Position numbers and translations under genes: made by a program | The notes under the pieces: model-generated | What the model was told of the DNA's origin: nothing | Databases searched by the model: none | What the model saw: only the letters and a program-made list of their open reading frames with translations | Assembly: GCF_902635505.1 (NCBI RefSeq) | Contig: NC_045428.1 | Location: forward strand, 303,729,107-303,793,106 | Length of the DNA: 64,000 nt | Source: Sarcophilus harrisii | Lineage: Eukaryota > Chordata > Mammalia > Dasyuromorphia > Dasyuridae | Direction of reading: 5' to 3' | Shown: in pieces, positions 23,725 through 34,849 of the stretch | Numbering within the stretch: the stretch's first letter is position 1 | Layout of the letters: each line of letters starts with the position of its first letter

Positions 23725-23885
23725 GAGATTCAAAAAGGAAGGGTTTAGATGAATTCCATCAAGCCCTTGGCATTGACCAAATCATTCACTCTCCTTTGGG
23801 GCTCCAATTTCCTCATTTTTGAAATAAGCAGTTTGAGGATACTTTCCAAGGACTCATCTGGATCTAACATTTTATGGTCACCATA
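23725..23885 (+). mobile_element. MIR SINE fragment
   Basis: CCAATTTCCTCATTTTTGAA, then GAGGATACTTTCCAAGGAC and ATCTGGATCTAACATTTTATG. Confidence 0.5.
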
Positions 23886-23889
23886 TTTA

Positions 23890-24330
23890 CCTCTTGGCCT
23901 CTTCCTCTCCCTGATGCCTTAGACTCCAGGAGAAGAAACTTTACTAGGGAATCTATCACTCACCAAATTGAAAAATATCTTTAAACTACCCTACAGTCTG
24001 ATGTTTGTTATGTCTTACATAGTCTAAGAATTATACAACATTTAGATCAAGATTTATTCCCCTATCAAAAAATGTAGACAATGAAGGTAAAAGAAAAAAA
24101 ATTAGGAGTAAAATTTGTTTTTTGATCAGATTTGTGATTTCTTCAGTGCAGGAAGCTGCTGGGATTTCCTTCTACCAATGCAAATGTGCTTAATACATAT
24201 GGACATGAGACTTTCCCAGAATCTTTCTTATAATTAATAGGTACCAGAGGCAGGTCTTGAATCTGTTTCTTTTAAAGTCCACCATATTACCTTTTATTTG
24301 GAAAAATATTGGCACATATACCCCCCAAAA
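23890..24330. other. unassigned intron sequence
   Basis: Mostly unrecognised. A short antisense SINE piece may lie at 24225..24290 (GTACCAGAGGCAGGTCTTG). Confidence 0.35.
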
Positions 24331-24339
24331 AACAAACCA

Positions 24340-24346
24340 TAGCAAC

Positions 24347-24377
<31 letters not shown>

Positions 24378-24385
24378 GTATAAAC
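24340..24385. repeat. (TA)n(TGTA)n microsatellite
   Basis: TA repeats followed by four TGTA/ATGT units. Confidence 0.9.
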
Positions 24386-24504
24386 ACAAACATACACATT
24401 TTTAAAATATAGACATCCCTGCTTTTCATTATTTAACCCCAATTTTTATAGACAAGAAAACTGAAGCCTAGAAATGTTAATGACAGAGAGATGACATAGT
24501 ATAA

Positions 24505-24630
24505 AGAAACTAGATTTGGAGTCAGGAAACTTGAATTTGAATCCTAGTTTTGTGACTTCTGAAAAGTGATTTCTCTTCTCTAGGGTTTAGTTTTTTCATC
24601 TGTCAAATAAACAGGTTATCCCCGAGATCA
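24505..24630 (+). mobile_element. MIR SINE
   Basis: GATTTGGAGTCAGGAAACTT, TTGAATCCTAGTTTTGTGAC, TTTTTTCATCTGTCAAATAA. Confidence 0.7.
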
Positions 24631-24649
24631 AAGAAAGAGGAAAATGGCC

Positions 24650-25015
24650 CCTATGGCCCAAAATACTGATGTTTTTACTGTATCAAAGAACTGGAAGTTA
24701 AGGAGAACCTGACAACTAGATATGGTTGAACAAATTGTGGTACATGAATGTAATGGAATGTTTTCATTTCCTAAGAAATGATGAGATAGGTTTGAAAAAC
24801 CCAGGAAAATTTGAATGAGTATGAAGAGTATGAAATGGACAGAACCAAAAGAAGAACTTGAATATCAACAACAAAATTGTAAAGATAACCTGGAAAGCCC
24901 TTAAAGAATGAAAAGCAAGGTATATGTACAATCCTTTCTCTTCTGTACTTTTGAAAATGTTCGTTTTAATTAATGTTTACTAACCTTAGAATTTTTTAAA
25001 TGGGAAACAAATTTT
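24650..25015 (+). mobile_element. L1 LINE 3' end
   Basis: AGAACTGGAAGTTAAGGAGA, TGAACAAATTGTGGTACATG and GAATGTAATGGAATG: L1 ORF2 end, then a decayed 3' UTR. Confidence 0.7.
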
Positions 25016-25254
25016 CAAAAAGACTTACACACTCTGATTAAGGCTGTGACCAAGCACAGCTCCAAAGTACCAATGCTAAAGTAAGCTACCCTCCTGCTGA
25101 CAGTAAGAGGATGGACTCAAATTACAGAATTTGTATAATTGACACACAATGTGGGGATTTGTTTTGCTTGCCTATGTACATTATAGTTACAGTCTGGTTT
25201 TCTTCTTTTCTTCAATATTAGAAAAAGAGAGCTAGGAATAGGCTTGTTGAGAGA

Positions 25255-25624
25255 CAAAGGGAGAAAAAAGGGAGGACAAGGAAAGTGAAAGTTAAAAGAG
25301 AAAGAAAAGGGGAGAGGGAGAAAGAAAAAGAGAAGGGGGAAAGAAAGGGAAACAGAAAGAGAAAGAAAAGGATAAAGGAAAAAGGAAAAAGAAGGAAAGG
25401 GAAAAGAGAAAGGGAAACAGAGAAAGAAAAAGATAAAGTGAAAAAGATAAAGATGAGAGGAAAGGGAAAAGAGAAAGGGAAACAGAAAGAGAAAGAAAAA
25501 GATAAAGATAAAGTGAAAAGGAAAAAGAAGGAAAGGGAAAAGAGAGAAAGGGGAAAAAAAGGAAAGAAGAGAAAGGGAAAGGAAAGGGAAAGGAAAGAAA
25601 GGGAAAGGAAAGGGGGGAAAAAAG
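25255..25624. repeat. long purine (GAAA/GGAAA) tract
   Basis: About 370 bases of almost unbroken A and G on the plus strand in GAAAGG and AGAAAGAA units. Both strands stay open for more than 110 codons because no stop can form, giving Lys/Arg/Glu on one side and Phe/Leu/Ser on the other; neither is a gene. Long purine tracts of this sort can adopt triplex DNA. Confidence 0.95.
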
Positions 25625-25769
25625 CAAGCTGGATTACATGATCTCCAGGATTCCTTCTACAATCCTATGCCCAAACTTTCCCAAAGCAGCAAGGTCACGA
25701 CTAGAATCCAGGTTCCCTTACATATAGAATTCTAGAGCTAAATGAGAGCTTAGAAATAATCTACTCCAA

Positions 25770-25935
25770 TTTATCTTGTTTACATTTTAATTGTACAGTT
25801 GTTTGAATGGTCTCTCTATTAGACTGGGAGCTCCTTGAGAGCTGGGACTATCTTTTGCCTTTCTTTGTATTTCCAGTGCTTGGCCCAATGTCTGGCTGGG
25901 CATGTAGACTTCCTCATACACATTTGTTGACTGAG
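25770..25935 (+). mobile_element. L2 3' end
   Basis: CTATTAGACTGGGAGCTCCT, GAGAGCTGGGACTATCTTTTG, CTTTCTTTGTATTTCCAGTG: textbook L2 terminus. Confidence 0.8.
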
Positions 25936-25974
25936 GAAAATGCATCCCAGAAAGTACAAAGCCAAGTGCCTTGT

Positions 25975-26400
25975 CTGACAGACATCACAATCTCAACGTG
26001 TGCAAAACAAAGCTCATTAAAAGATAATGATTTTTCCCCAAACCTACTTCTCTCTCTTAACTTCATCATTTCCTTTAAGAGTCCTACCCATCCCTGTAGC
26101 ATCCCCAGGTCATAATTTCGGTGTTATCCTTAATTTTTCCCTTCTTTTCCTCTATTTCCAGTCAGTTGCCAAATTTTGGTATTTCTACCTTCACAACATC
26201 TCTTGCACCCAAATCCTTCTCTCTATTCATGCTGCCACCATTTTAAGTGAAGCTCTCATCACCTCTCCCCTGGACTGTTGTCTCGGCATACATTAGTCTC
26301 CTTACTGCTTTCTATGGTCCAGTCAAAATGGCTATCTTGCTACTTTTCACATATGACACTCCTTTTCCCTCCTCTGCTCCAAAATATAGCCCTCTGCTAG
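25975..26400 (+). mobile_element. L2 LINE, ORF2 3' part
   Basis: CATAATTTCGGTGTTATCC, TTCTACCTTCACAACATCTC and CTCATCACCTCTCCCCTGGA match the end of the L2 reverse-transcriptase frame. Frames at 26027..26465 are remnants of it. Confidence 0.75.
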
Positions 26401-26860
26401 CTTTCAACACATCTAAGGTGGAGGAAAAGATTATGCAAACTCAGCCACGGGCAGCTTATCTCTAATCTAGATAATTGAGTAGACTTATTTGCCAGTAGCA
26501 ATAATAAAATAATTATTTTAGATAACAATGTCAACAGTTTTGAATTAAAAGGGAGGAAAGGAAGGACCTGATTTCTTGAATTATACATCAGGAAACTGAC
26601 CAGCCATAATTCTTTACTTCTTTGGGTTCCCTCAAGCAAGTGTAGGAGCACTCAGTCACTCATAGAACAGAAGTGCTTTCAGGCTTCCCAAGTCATTCAC
26701 AATTATGCTGAGATACCTCCTCACTCTTGTCTTTTTAGCAGCTCTAGCTCAGCCCCATCCCTGCTACTTTCCTTTTCCCCATCATGTAGTCATACACTCC
26801 AGAGTGACGTTTAAGTGAGTGGAAAGAACTAGCAGAGCCACTCCTAACCCAGCAATGAAT
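26400..26860. other. unassigned intron sequence
   Basis: No family or exon recognised; an 84-codon minus-strand frame at 26397..26651 has no known domain. Confidence 0.4.
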
Positions 26861-26864
26861 GTGC

Positions 26865-27000
26865 CTTTTGTAGCAGCAGAGTGTGGGGAAGCAAAACTTG
26901 GGAGTCAGAAAACTTGGTTTCAAGTCCCAGTTCTGTTTGCTATTAAAAGTATGACGTTAGTTTTTTCATTTGTAAAATGAGAACCATTAATGTCTGTCCA
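26865..27000 (+). mobile_element. MIR SINE
   Basis: CTTGGGAGTCAGAAAACTTG, GTTTCAAGTCCCAGTTCTG, TTCATTTGTAAAATGAGAAC. Confidence 0.7.
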
Positions 27001-27710
27001 AAAGCATAGATCTGACTATGTCACCATTCTATTCAATAAATTTCTTTATATAATCCCAATTATTCATTTTATCTTTTATGACACTGTATTTTTGCTTGGT
27101 TATGAACTCTTCTATTCATATTTGTGGTATTTTTTTTCTATTTCTTCAATTTGCGTATGATGTTACATCATATATATAGGTCACAAATCTATTTGGATTT
27201 TATCTTTGTATAAGGTGTGAGGTACTGATCTATAACTCTAATTTCTTCTATGCTGCTATCTAATTTCTCCAGAAGTTTTTGTTTTAGTGAATTTCTACTT
27301 CAATATCTGGGGTCTTAGTGTACTTATCAGACGATTATAAACATTTGCTTCTGGGAAAAAAAAATTTCAATGTATTCCTACTGAATCAGATATAAAGCTT
27401 TTTGGCATTTAAAACCATTCACAAACTAGCTCTTTCAGGCCTTTTTAGATTTATTAAACTTTATTCCTGTCCACAAACTATGATTCAGGCTTATTAGCCT
27501 ATTGGCCCTTCCTTGTATCTGCCATTTCATCTCCAGTTTCAGGCCTCCAACTGGTAGTCTACCATTGCTCCCTCACCTCTATCTTAGTTTCATTGGTTCC
27601 AATTCTATCTCCAATAGGCTTTTCTGTTCCCCATCCCCAGTAATTCACTTTTCCTTTCAGAGGTTATCTTCCAAGTCCTAAGTATTTTAACCCTTTAAAT
27701 ATTTTTCAAA
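27000..27710 (+). mobile_element. L2 LINE split by antisense L1
   Basis: ATAGATCTGACTATGTCACC up to about 27050 is L2, and the copy resumes near 27360 with GGCATTTAAAACCATTCACAA. The segments are in the right order for one L2 element. Confidence 0.6.
27055..27355 (-). mobile_element. L1 ORF2 fragment, antisense, nested in L2
   Basis: TTTGGATTTTATCTTTGTAT, AAGGTGTGAGGTACTGATC and AATTTCTCCAGAAGTTTTTG are the complement of an internal L1 ORF2 region. Confidence 0.6.
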
Positions 27711-28078
27711 AAGTTTTCAGATCTGGTTCCAAATCAAATCTGGAAAAAGTTGGTAGGTGTATCTCAAAAAGGTTTAAATATATTTTCTTTTCCTTGATTT
27801 TGAATATCACATAAGATCTTGTTTCTAGTTCCTGTCAGCAAGAAGGCATAAATTAAACATTTATTTCAATAAAGTGACTACAATAAATGTTTGACATTTA
27901 CCCAGTATGCCATAGTAAACTGTAAGCTGAATATAGTTTTGCTCATCTTCTTCCAAATACCTAGTTTTATAGTCAATTAAATTAACTATAAATTTGATGA
28001 AAAGAAAACATTTTTAAAAATAAAATCAACTATTTAAAAATTTTAATCTAACTTCATCTCATTTTCTTTTTTTTGTTG

Positions 28079-28107
28079 GATACAGTTTTTTTTTTTTTTT
28101 TTTTTAA
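28079..28107. repeat. poly(T) run
   Basis: About 20 T residues before the first copy of the flanking direct repeat described at 28108. Confidence 0.85.
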
Positions 28108-28176
28108 GGAAAAGAGCTACGGATAATATTTGTATTCCTTATATCAAAGGTGGTTGTATCAAATGAATAAATGTAT
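28108..28176 (+). repeat. left copy of a direct repeat flanking an LTR
   Basis: GAGCTACGGATAATATTTGT through GGTTGTATCAAATGAATAAA. It matches 28813..28885 at roughly 83 percent by eye. The right copy continues as a MIR 3' end, so both are MIR-derived. Confidence 0.65.
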
Positions 28177-28177
28177 T

Positions 28178-28810
28178 TGGAAATAATGAGGTCCTGGGTT
28201 AGGAGGTGGAGTTGGCAGAAAAAGCCTGAAGTACTGATAAAATTACTCCCTGAGGCAAGGAGGAAAGGGTACCAATGGGAATCAGCTCAACTATTACATC
28301 TAGTCAGAAAGCCCAAGTTATGTCAGGTTAAATTTCCCTTATAAATCTGTCTATGGCCCACTCCATCTTTGCTGAATTCTTTTGGGTTAGCCCTCCACAA
28401 TGTTCTCTGCCTTGTGGAGTCTTTCCTCTCACCCCCCACCATGCCTCATGGTATCTTTCTCCTTCTTATAGATAACTCTTTTAGGGTTTTAAATCCCTTT
28501 TAAGACTTACCCTGCCAGTCAATGGAGCATTTCCACCTCATGAAGTATTCCCTTTCTCTTGATTCATTGTGAGCTCTACTAGGGAACTTTTATTTTCCAT
28601 TGTTAATTGTTATATGCTCTCCCAAATCTATTATGTTTATTTTGTCTCTAGATTCTTTTCCTAAACAAACCTATCTTTTGACAAAGAGAATAGCCATTGT
28701 GAATTCTTCACATGACCAAACCCCAACATTTGATGCCAATTACTCTTCTTAAATCTCATCATTTAGTGCTACCAATTTCAACATTTTGGTGCTGCACCCC
28801 CAACACATCA
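28178..28810 (+). mobile_element. solo LTR-like fossil, LTR family 1, copy B
   Basis: GAGGTCCTGGGTTAGGAGG at the 5' side, TCTTTTAGGGTTTTAAATCC in the middle, AATAGCCATTGTGAATTCTT near the 3' side, then a short stretch also shared with copy C. It is flanked by long direct repeats instead of a normal 4 to 6 base duplication. No internal genes. Old by divergence from C and D. Confidence 0.7.
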
Positions 28811-28812
28811 TT

Positions 28813-28960
28813 AGGAAAGAACTACAGATAACATTTGTATTCCATATATCATAGGGGGTTTTATCAAATGAAATAATATATGTGAAAAATACTCTGCATC
28901 TGTAACTTTTAATGTATGAATTATTATTATTATTATTAATAAAGTCAATATTTATGAGTA
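28813..28960 (+). mobile_element. MIR 3' end, right flank of LTR copy B
   Basis: Second copy of the direct repeat (GAACTACAGATAACATTTGT), continuing into a MIR 3' end, TATCAAATGAAATAATATATG, and a (TTA)n run at 28921..28938. Confidence 0.6.
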
Positions 28961-29204
28961 TTAGTTAAACATTAGCATTGCCATAGTTTTGTGGGATGAG
29001 AGCCAATGAAAGTACAGCAAAACCTTGGCTTTAGAAAACTTGAAAGGAAAAAAAAAAATCATACTGGATAGGTATACTTGTCAAAATTTTTTAAAAACAA
29101 CTTTTATGTTGTTTTTCTGAATTTGAAAAAAATCAATAAACATGAACTTTTAATATACTAGCAAAAATAGAAAAAATAGGATTTTTTAAAAAAGGTAAAT
29201 ATAT

Positions 29205-29629
29205 ATATACTTCAACAATAATACTATATGATGATCAATTCTGATGGACCTGGTCATCTTCAGCAATGAGATGAACCAAATCAGTTCCAATGGAGCAGTA
29301 ATGAACTGAACCAGCTACACCCAGCGAAAAGAACTCTGGGAGATGACCAAGAACCATTACATTGAATTCCCAATCCCTATATTTTTGCCTGCCTGAATTT
29401 TGCATTTCCTTCACAGGCTAATTGTACAATATTTCAGAGTCCGATTCTTTTTTGTACAGCAAAATAACGGTTTGGTCATGTATACTTATTGTGTATTTAA
29501 TTTGTACTTTAATATATTTAACATCTACTGGTCATCCTGCCATCTAGGGGAGGAGGTGGGGGGAAGGAGGGGAAAAATTGGAACAAAAGTTTTGGCAATT
29601 GTAAATAAAAAGCTATTTTTTAAAAAAAA
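29205..29629 (+). mobile_element. 5'-truncated L1 3' end with target-site duplication
   Basis: Module with GATCAATTCTGATGGACCTG and CATCTAGGGGAGGAGGTGGG, ending AATAAAAAGCTATTTTTT and A13. GGTAAATATAT preceded by As flanks both sides (to 29204 on the left, to 29646 on the right). Same kind of module as at 2200 but a different subfamily. Confidence 0.75.
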
Positions 29630-29944
29630 AAAAAAGGTAAATATATTCAATATGTTAGTTTCAAAATGTTTCCCACTAAACTTCCCTTTGTTCTCTGTCC
29701 CTTTTTAAAAATGTTTAAATGGCTCCTTTTCTTTTGGGTGAAAAGGATAAAGAGAGTAGAAATGCTATTACTATCTCCCCTTTTCTCCTACCCTTCAAAT
29801 TTTATAAGTTTTATCATCTAGAATCTTTTGTGTTTTGCTAATTAGTGATATGGTTGTTTGATAGCTTACATTTTTTCCCTTGATAATTGTCTTGGAAATA
29901 AATAGGGTCAGGAAAAGTCATCTTTGATTTCATTCTCCATATAC

Positions 29945-30192
29945 ATTTCAGTCATGTGTTCAAATTTTCATGACCCCATTTGGGATTTTTTTGCCAAAGA
30001 TCCTGAAGCCCTTGATATTTCTTTCTGCAGCTCTCATTTACAGAAGAGGAAACTGAGGCAAACAGGGTTAAGGTAACTTGCCCAGGATCTCATAGCTATT
30101 ATGTGCCTGAGGCCAGATTTGAACTCAGAAAGAATTCATATCTTCTTGACTCTAGGCCTGGCATTTTATCCACCAGCCCACTTAGCTGCCCG
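29945..30192 (-). mobile_element. MAR1 SINE, antisense, near full length
   Basis: TCATGACCCCATTTGGGATT, GGAAACTGAGGCAAACAGGG, AACTTGCCCAGGATCTCATA, TTTGAACTCAGAAAGAATTC, through CTTAGCTGCCCG: all MAR1 segments in reverse order. Confidence 0.85.
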
Positions 30193-30264
30193 TCTCATCA
30201 GTTCTTCTTTTAAAAGATCTCTGGAGTTATGTCTTTCAAGTTCCTCTCTTAGAATCCTCCTCCC

Positions 30265-30435
30265 TTTGCTTCTCACCTTTCTCTTCTCTTTTTTCTTCTA
30301 TTCTCTTTTCCTCTTCTCTTTCTCTCTTTTCCCTTTTTTCTTTTTCTCTTCATCTCCTCTCCTCTATTCTCTTTTTTTCCCCTTTCTCCTCTTCTTTTCT
30401 TTTCTTCTTTCTCTCCCCACCTTCCTTTCCCCTCC
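30265..30435. repeat. pyrimidine-rich (TTCTC)n tract
   Basis: About 170 bases of C and T on the plus strand. The 122-codon plus and 87-codon minus frames through it are artefacts. Confidence 0.95.
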
Positions 30436-30444
30436 CCCAATCCA

Positions 30445-30535
30445 TTCAATTGAAATAAACTTGTATTAAATACTTTACTATACAATATAATATGCCAGAC
30501 ACTGAGGCTGCAAAGACACACACGCACACACCACA
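30445..30535 (-). mobile_element. L2 3' end, antisense
   Basis: AATAAACTTGTATTAAATAC and ATATGCCAGACACTGAGGC are the L2 tail complement. Confidence 0.65.
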
Positions 30536-30544
30536 CCAGTAAAA

Positions 30545-30665
30545 ATGGTCACAATCACAAAGAAGACCTGGTTTTACCTCCCCACTTTGCTCCTAGTTCA
30601 GACTCATTGAATTTCTCTGGACCGGACGGCTTTTGAAGTCCTTTCCAGCTCTAGATCTAGGATCT
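30545..30665 (+). mobile_element. MIR SINE 3' part
   Basis: GAATTTCTCTGGACCGGACG then TCCTTTCCAGCTCTAGATC, the usual MIR 3' segment. Confidence 0.55.
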
Positions 30666-31309
30666 TTATACAAAAGTTCTTAATCTTGAAGACCTGACAT
30701 TCTACCCACCATAGCCCAATTGGTCTTTCCAAAAATGATATCACTCTTCTTTTCAGAAACTTTCAGTGATTTTCTGTTACCAACAACAAGGCCCCAAAAT
30801 ATGTCACAAAGACCTCACAACAAAGTTAATATACTCCTTTACAGGAGAGTCCCTCAGATCTTATCCAGACGCTATTTAGATATATTAAATACATAATCAT
30901 CTGATTTTTTAAGTGCAGTTAGTAATAAGAAGTGGCTGACAGCAAGAGAAAAGACAGAAATACTATTTTTTTTTAAATCCTCAAAAACATGTCAAAAAAA
31001 TATACACCTCAGACCTGATCTCTGAGGGTATTACTATCAGTGTAGCCTGGGTAGCAATTCATGTTTATAATGATTCTCTGTCATCCCAAGGAAAAATTAC
31101 ATCTAGTTTAAATTATTTTAGTCTATATTTTAATACATTTTAAATAATTTACATAATTTACATTAAATTAAATAAAATAATTTACATTTAAATAAATACA
31201 TTTAAAATAATACATTTTAAAGAAGGATTTGTATTATGGGATCAAAAAAAGAAGAAAAAGATGCATATGTATAAAAATATTTAAAGTAGCTTTTTTTGCA
31301 CTGGTAGAT

Positions 31310-31558
31310 ACTGCTAAGTAGTACAATAGATAAAATGCTGGGATCAGGAAGGACTGAATTCAAATCCAGCTTCAGAGATATTTCAGAGATCCAGATATAT
31401 GATCTAAAGCTCTGTCTCCCTCAGTTGTTCATCTGTAAAATGTAGATAATAATATCACCTATTCCCTAGGGTTGTAAAGATTAAATGAGATAATATCTGC
31501 AAAGTACTTAGCATAATTCCTGGCACATAATACACACTTAATAAATGTTTGTTCTCTT
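31310..31558 (+). mobile_element. MIR SINE, near full length
   Basis: GCTGGGATCAGGAAGGACTG, GTTCATCTGTAAAATGTAGA, GTTGTAAAGATTAAATGAGA, GCACATAATACACACTTAAT: complete CORE and 3' end. Confidence 0.8.
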
Positions 31559-31559
31559 C

Positions 31560-31970
31560 CCTCCTGGAAACTAAGGAAATGCCAGTCAATTGGAGAATGG
31601 ATGAATAAATTACAATATAAGAATGTTACAGATTACTGTTGTGCCCTGAAAATGATAAAGGGGTGGTTTCTCAAAAATCTGGGCAAGCTTTCATAACATA
31701 ATGCAGAATGAAGTGAACAGAATTAAGATACTCTACAAACAATAGTGTAAGGACAATTTTAAAAGTTTTAAGAACTCTGAACAATGTCACAACAAACCAT
31801 GTTTTAGCACGCATGAGTAGCACCTGACAGGTGAGGGACTCAAGAAACAGAATGAGACACACATTTTTAGATGTGACTAATTGGGTAATTTGTTTTGATT
31901 AGCTATTTATATCTATTTCAAGGATTTTGTTTTTCTTTTTTGTTACTTTTTTGTTCATTTGAGGAGAAAT
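31560..31970 (+). mobile_element. L1 LINE 3' end
   Basis: GAAATGCCAGTCAATTGGAG, GTTGTGCCCTGAAAATGATA and GCAGAATGAAGTGAACAGAA: ORF2 terminus followed by 3' UTR. Confidence 0.7.
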
Positions 31971-32662
31971 TGCCAGAAAATACGTGAAAGCTAGTATTTA
32001 TGATGGCTCTCAGAACTGCAAAGAGAGGATGGAGCCAAGATGATGGAATTTGCCTAGTTCTCCCCAGATCCCTCCAAATATCTTTAAGTAATGACTCTAA
32101 ACAAAGTTTAAAGCATCACAAAAAGATGGAGTGGAACAGTTTTCCAGCCAAACAAGTAACAGAAAAAAGATTCTGACCATTGAAAATTACTATGGTGAAA
32201 AGGAGATGGAAACACACTCAGAAGATGATAGCAAAATCATAGCTCCTCCATCCAAAGCTTCTAAGAAAAATAAGAATTGGTCTCAGACCATGGAAGAGTT
32301 CAAAAGGGATTCTGAAAATCAAGTAAGAAGATATGTAGAGGAAAAATTGGGAACATAAATGAGAGTGATGAAAAAGGAAATACAAAAAGTTAATGAAGAG
32401 TGCCTTAAAAAAAAAGCAAAATTGCCTAAATGGGAAAGGAGGTACAAAAGCTCATTGAAGAAAATAATTCCTTAAAAATTAGAATTGAGCAAATGGAAGC
32501 TAATGACTTTGAGAAATGAGATAGAATAAAACAAATCCAAAAGAATGAAAACATAGGGGAAAAAAGTGAAATATCTCATTGGAAAAACAACTGACTTAGA
32601 AAACAGATCCAGGAGAGATAATTTAAAAACTACTGGTCTACCAGAAAGCCATGATCAAAAAA

Positions 32663-32815
32663 AAAGAACCTGGACATACAGCCCTTAAGTCAGGAGGACC
32701 TGAGTTCAAATTCGGTCTCAGACACTTAATACTTCCTAGCTGTGTGACCCTGGGCAAGTAGTTTAACCCCAAATGCCCCAGCAAAAAAAAAAAGAAAAAA
32801 AGAAAAAAAAGGAAA
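32663..32815 (+). mobile_element. WSINE1-like SINE with poly(A), inside the L1-like element
   Basis: AAGTCAGGAGGACCTGAGTT, TCAGACACTTAATACTTCC, AGCTGTGTGACCCTGGGCAA, then an A-rich tail right after AACCCCAAATGCCCCAGC. It lacks the MAR1 CORE tail, which marks the short tRNA-derived, L1-mobilised SINE known from Australian marsupials. Confidence 0.65.
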
Positions 32816-32962
32816 TTATTGAGGAAAACTGTCCTGATATTCTAGAAGCAAAGGGTAAAATAGAAATCAAAAGAATGCACTTATCACCTCCTGAAAGAGA
32901 TTCAAAGATGAAAACTCTGAGGAATATTATAGCCAAATTCTGGAAACCCCAAGTCATTAAAA

Positions 32963-32967
<5 letters not shown>

Positions 32968-33042
<75 letters not shown>

Positions 33043-33043
33043 A
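32968..33043. repeat. (TA)n(TG)n compound microsatellite
   Basis: About 28 bases of TA followed by about 48 bases of TG with two TATG breaks. Confidence 0.95.
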
Positions 33044-33965
33044 TTACAAGCATCTAGAAACAAACAATTCAAGTATAGTAGAGCCACAATGAGGATAACA
33101 AGATTTAGCAGCTTTTACATTAAAGGACTGGAAGGTTGGAATAGATATCCCAGAGATCAATGGAGCTAGATTTACAACCAAGAATCACCTACCCAGCAAA
33201 ACTGAGTATAATCCTTCAGGAGAAAAAGTAGAAATTCAAAGAAATAGAGGACTTCCAAGAATTCATGATCAGAGCTAAATAGAAAATTCGACTTTTAAAT
33301 ATCGGACTCGGGAAAAGCATAAGGATGAAAGGGAAATCTTAAGTGATTTAACAAAATTTATCTGTTCATATTCCTACATGGGAAAATGACACTTTGAAAC
33401 TCATAAGAACTTTCTCATTATTATGGCAGTTAGAAAAAGTAGCTATAGACAGAACACAGTTGTGAGTTGAATATGAGTTGAAAGTGATAATATCTAAAAA
33501 ACAAAATAAAATCAAGGGATAAGGAGAGGAATGTACTGGGAGAAAGAAAAAGGAAGAGGTTGAGTGGTATACATTATCTATTATAAAAGAGGAAAAAAAT
33601 GCTTTTACAATGGAGAAGGGGGGAAGGGGAGTGATTGAGTGAACCTTGCTCTCATCAGAACTGGCTGCTCAAAAAGGAAACAGCATACCCACTCAATATG
33701 AGTATAGAAATCTATCTTATCTTGCAAGAAAATAGAAAGGGAAAGGGATATGAGAAAAGAGGAAGGTGACAGAAGAAAGGACACATTGGGAGAAGGGCTA
33801 GTCAGAAGCAAAACACTTTTAGGGAGGGACAAGGTGAAAGGAAAGAGAGAATAGAATAAAAAGGAGGAAAATAATAATTAGCAATAGTAATTATAAAAAG
33901 AATTTTGAAGCAAGTTTCTCTAATAAAGGCCTCATTTTTCAAATGTATAGGGAACTGAGTCAAAT

Positions 33966-33977
33966 TTATATACATAC

Positions 33978-34028
<51 letters not shown>
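33966..34028. repeat. (TA)n microsatellite
   Basis: Over 60 bases of TATATA with ACATA breaks at the left. Confidence 0.95.
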
Positions 34029-34033
<5 letters not shown>

Positions 34034-34849
34034 GCCAGTCCCCAATTGATAAATAATCATAAGATATGATCCATGCCCAAAGGGTTATAAAATCATGAAT
34101 ATCCTTTGACCTAACAATATCACTATGAGGCATGAATCCCAAGAAGTTTTTCTTTTTAATGGAAAAGAATATACATACACAATCACAATATTGTGATTTA
34201 ATGATTTAAGACTACTCTGAAGGTCTTACAATGAAAAATGCTATACCCATAGAAAGAAATGAAATCATGTTTGAATACAGACTAAAGCATGCCATTTTTT
34301 TACTTACTTTTTTTTCTTGAGGGTTTTTTTTGGGGGGGAAGGGAATCTATATTTTCTTTTTCAACATGACTTATCAGAAATGTTTTGCACAACTTCACAT
34401 GGGCCTATTCAGTGGGGGTGAAGTGGGGTGGGTGTGGGGAGAAAGGAGGGAGAATTTGAAAATGAAAAATTTTAAACAAATGTAAAAAAAAATTGTTTAA
34501 AATGTTTTAAATTTAAAAGGAAAATATCCCTTCTATTACTAAACTTAAGGTACCCTTGATATGGATCTTCCATTGATTCCTTTAAGGGAACTACCCAGGA
34601 GGGAATGACGTGGTTACTCAACTATTTTGGAATGTTAACCCAAATTGTATTTTTACATACTGTGATTTTCTATTTTGAAGATTCCTATATGTGTTACCTT
34701 ATATTGTCTTGGTGTAGAGAGGTATACAGGAAACTGTCAATTTGGACAACTCTTCTCAAACTAGAAATATTTTGAATATAGATTAATGTTAAATTGAATA
34801 AATTTTTTTTGGTCAGACTTGAGTTTTTGAAAGGCAGCATTAATATTTT

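Larger units (their letters stand above)
32025..34495 (+). mobile_element. short L1/HAL1-like element with ORF1 region
   Basis: Starts like a marsupial L1 5' end (GGATGGAGCCAAGATGATGG). A decayed ORF1-type region follows: a 75-codon open stretch at 32131..32358 with charged coiled-coil-like sequence (SQTMEEFKRDSENQVRRYVE), then more frame after stops. After an inserted SINE, a second stretch reads ENCPDILEAKGKIEIKRMHL. An L1 3' UTR with GACTTATCAGAAATGTTTTG closes the element. The reverse-transcriptase region is missing, as in HAL1 elements, so it could only have moved by borrowing L1 enzymes. Two microsatellites interrupt it. Confidence 0.6.

Noticed and set aside
25285-25641. 118-codon plus-strand and 111-codon minus-strand open frames
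   Set aside because: The purine tract contains no T, so stops cannot form; this is low complexity and not a gene.
30101-30469. 122-codon plus-strand frame rich in Phe, Leu and Ser
   Set aside because: Composed of an antisense SINE followed by a pyrimidine tract.
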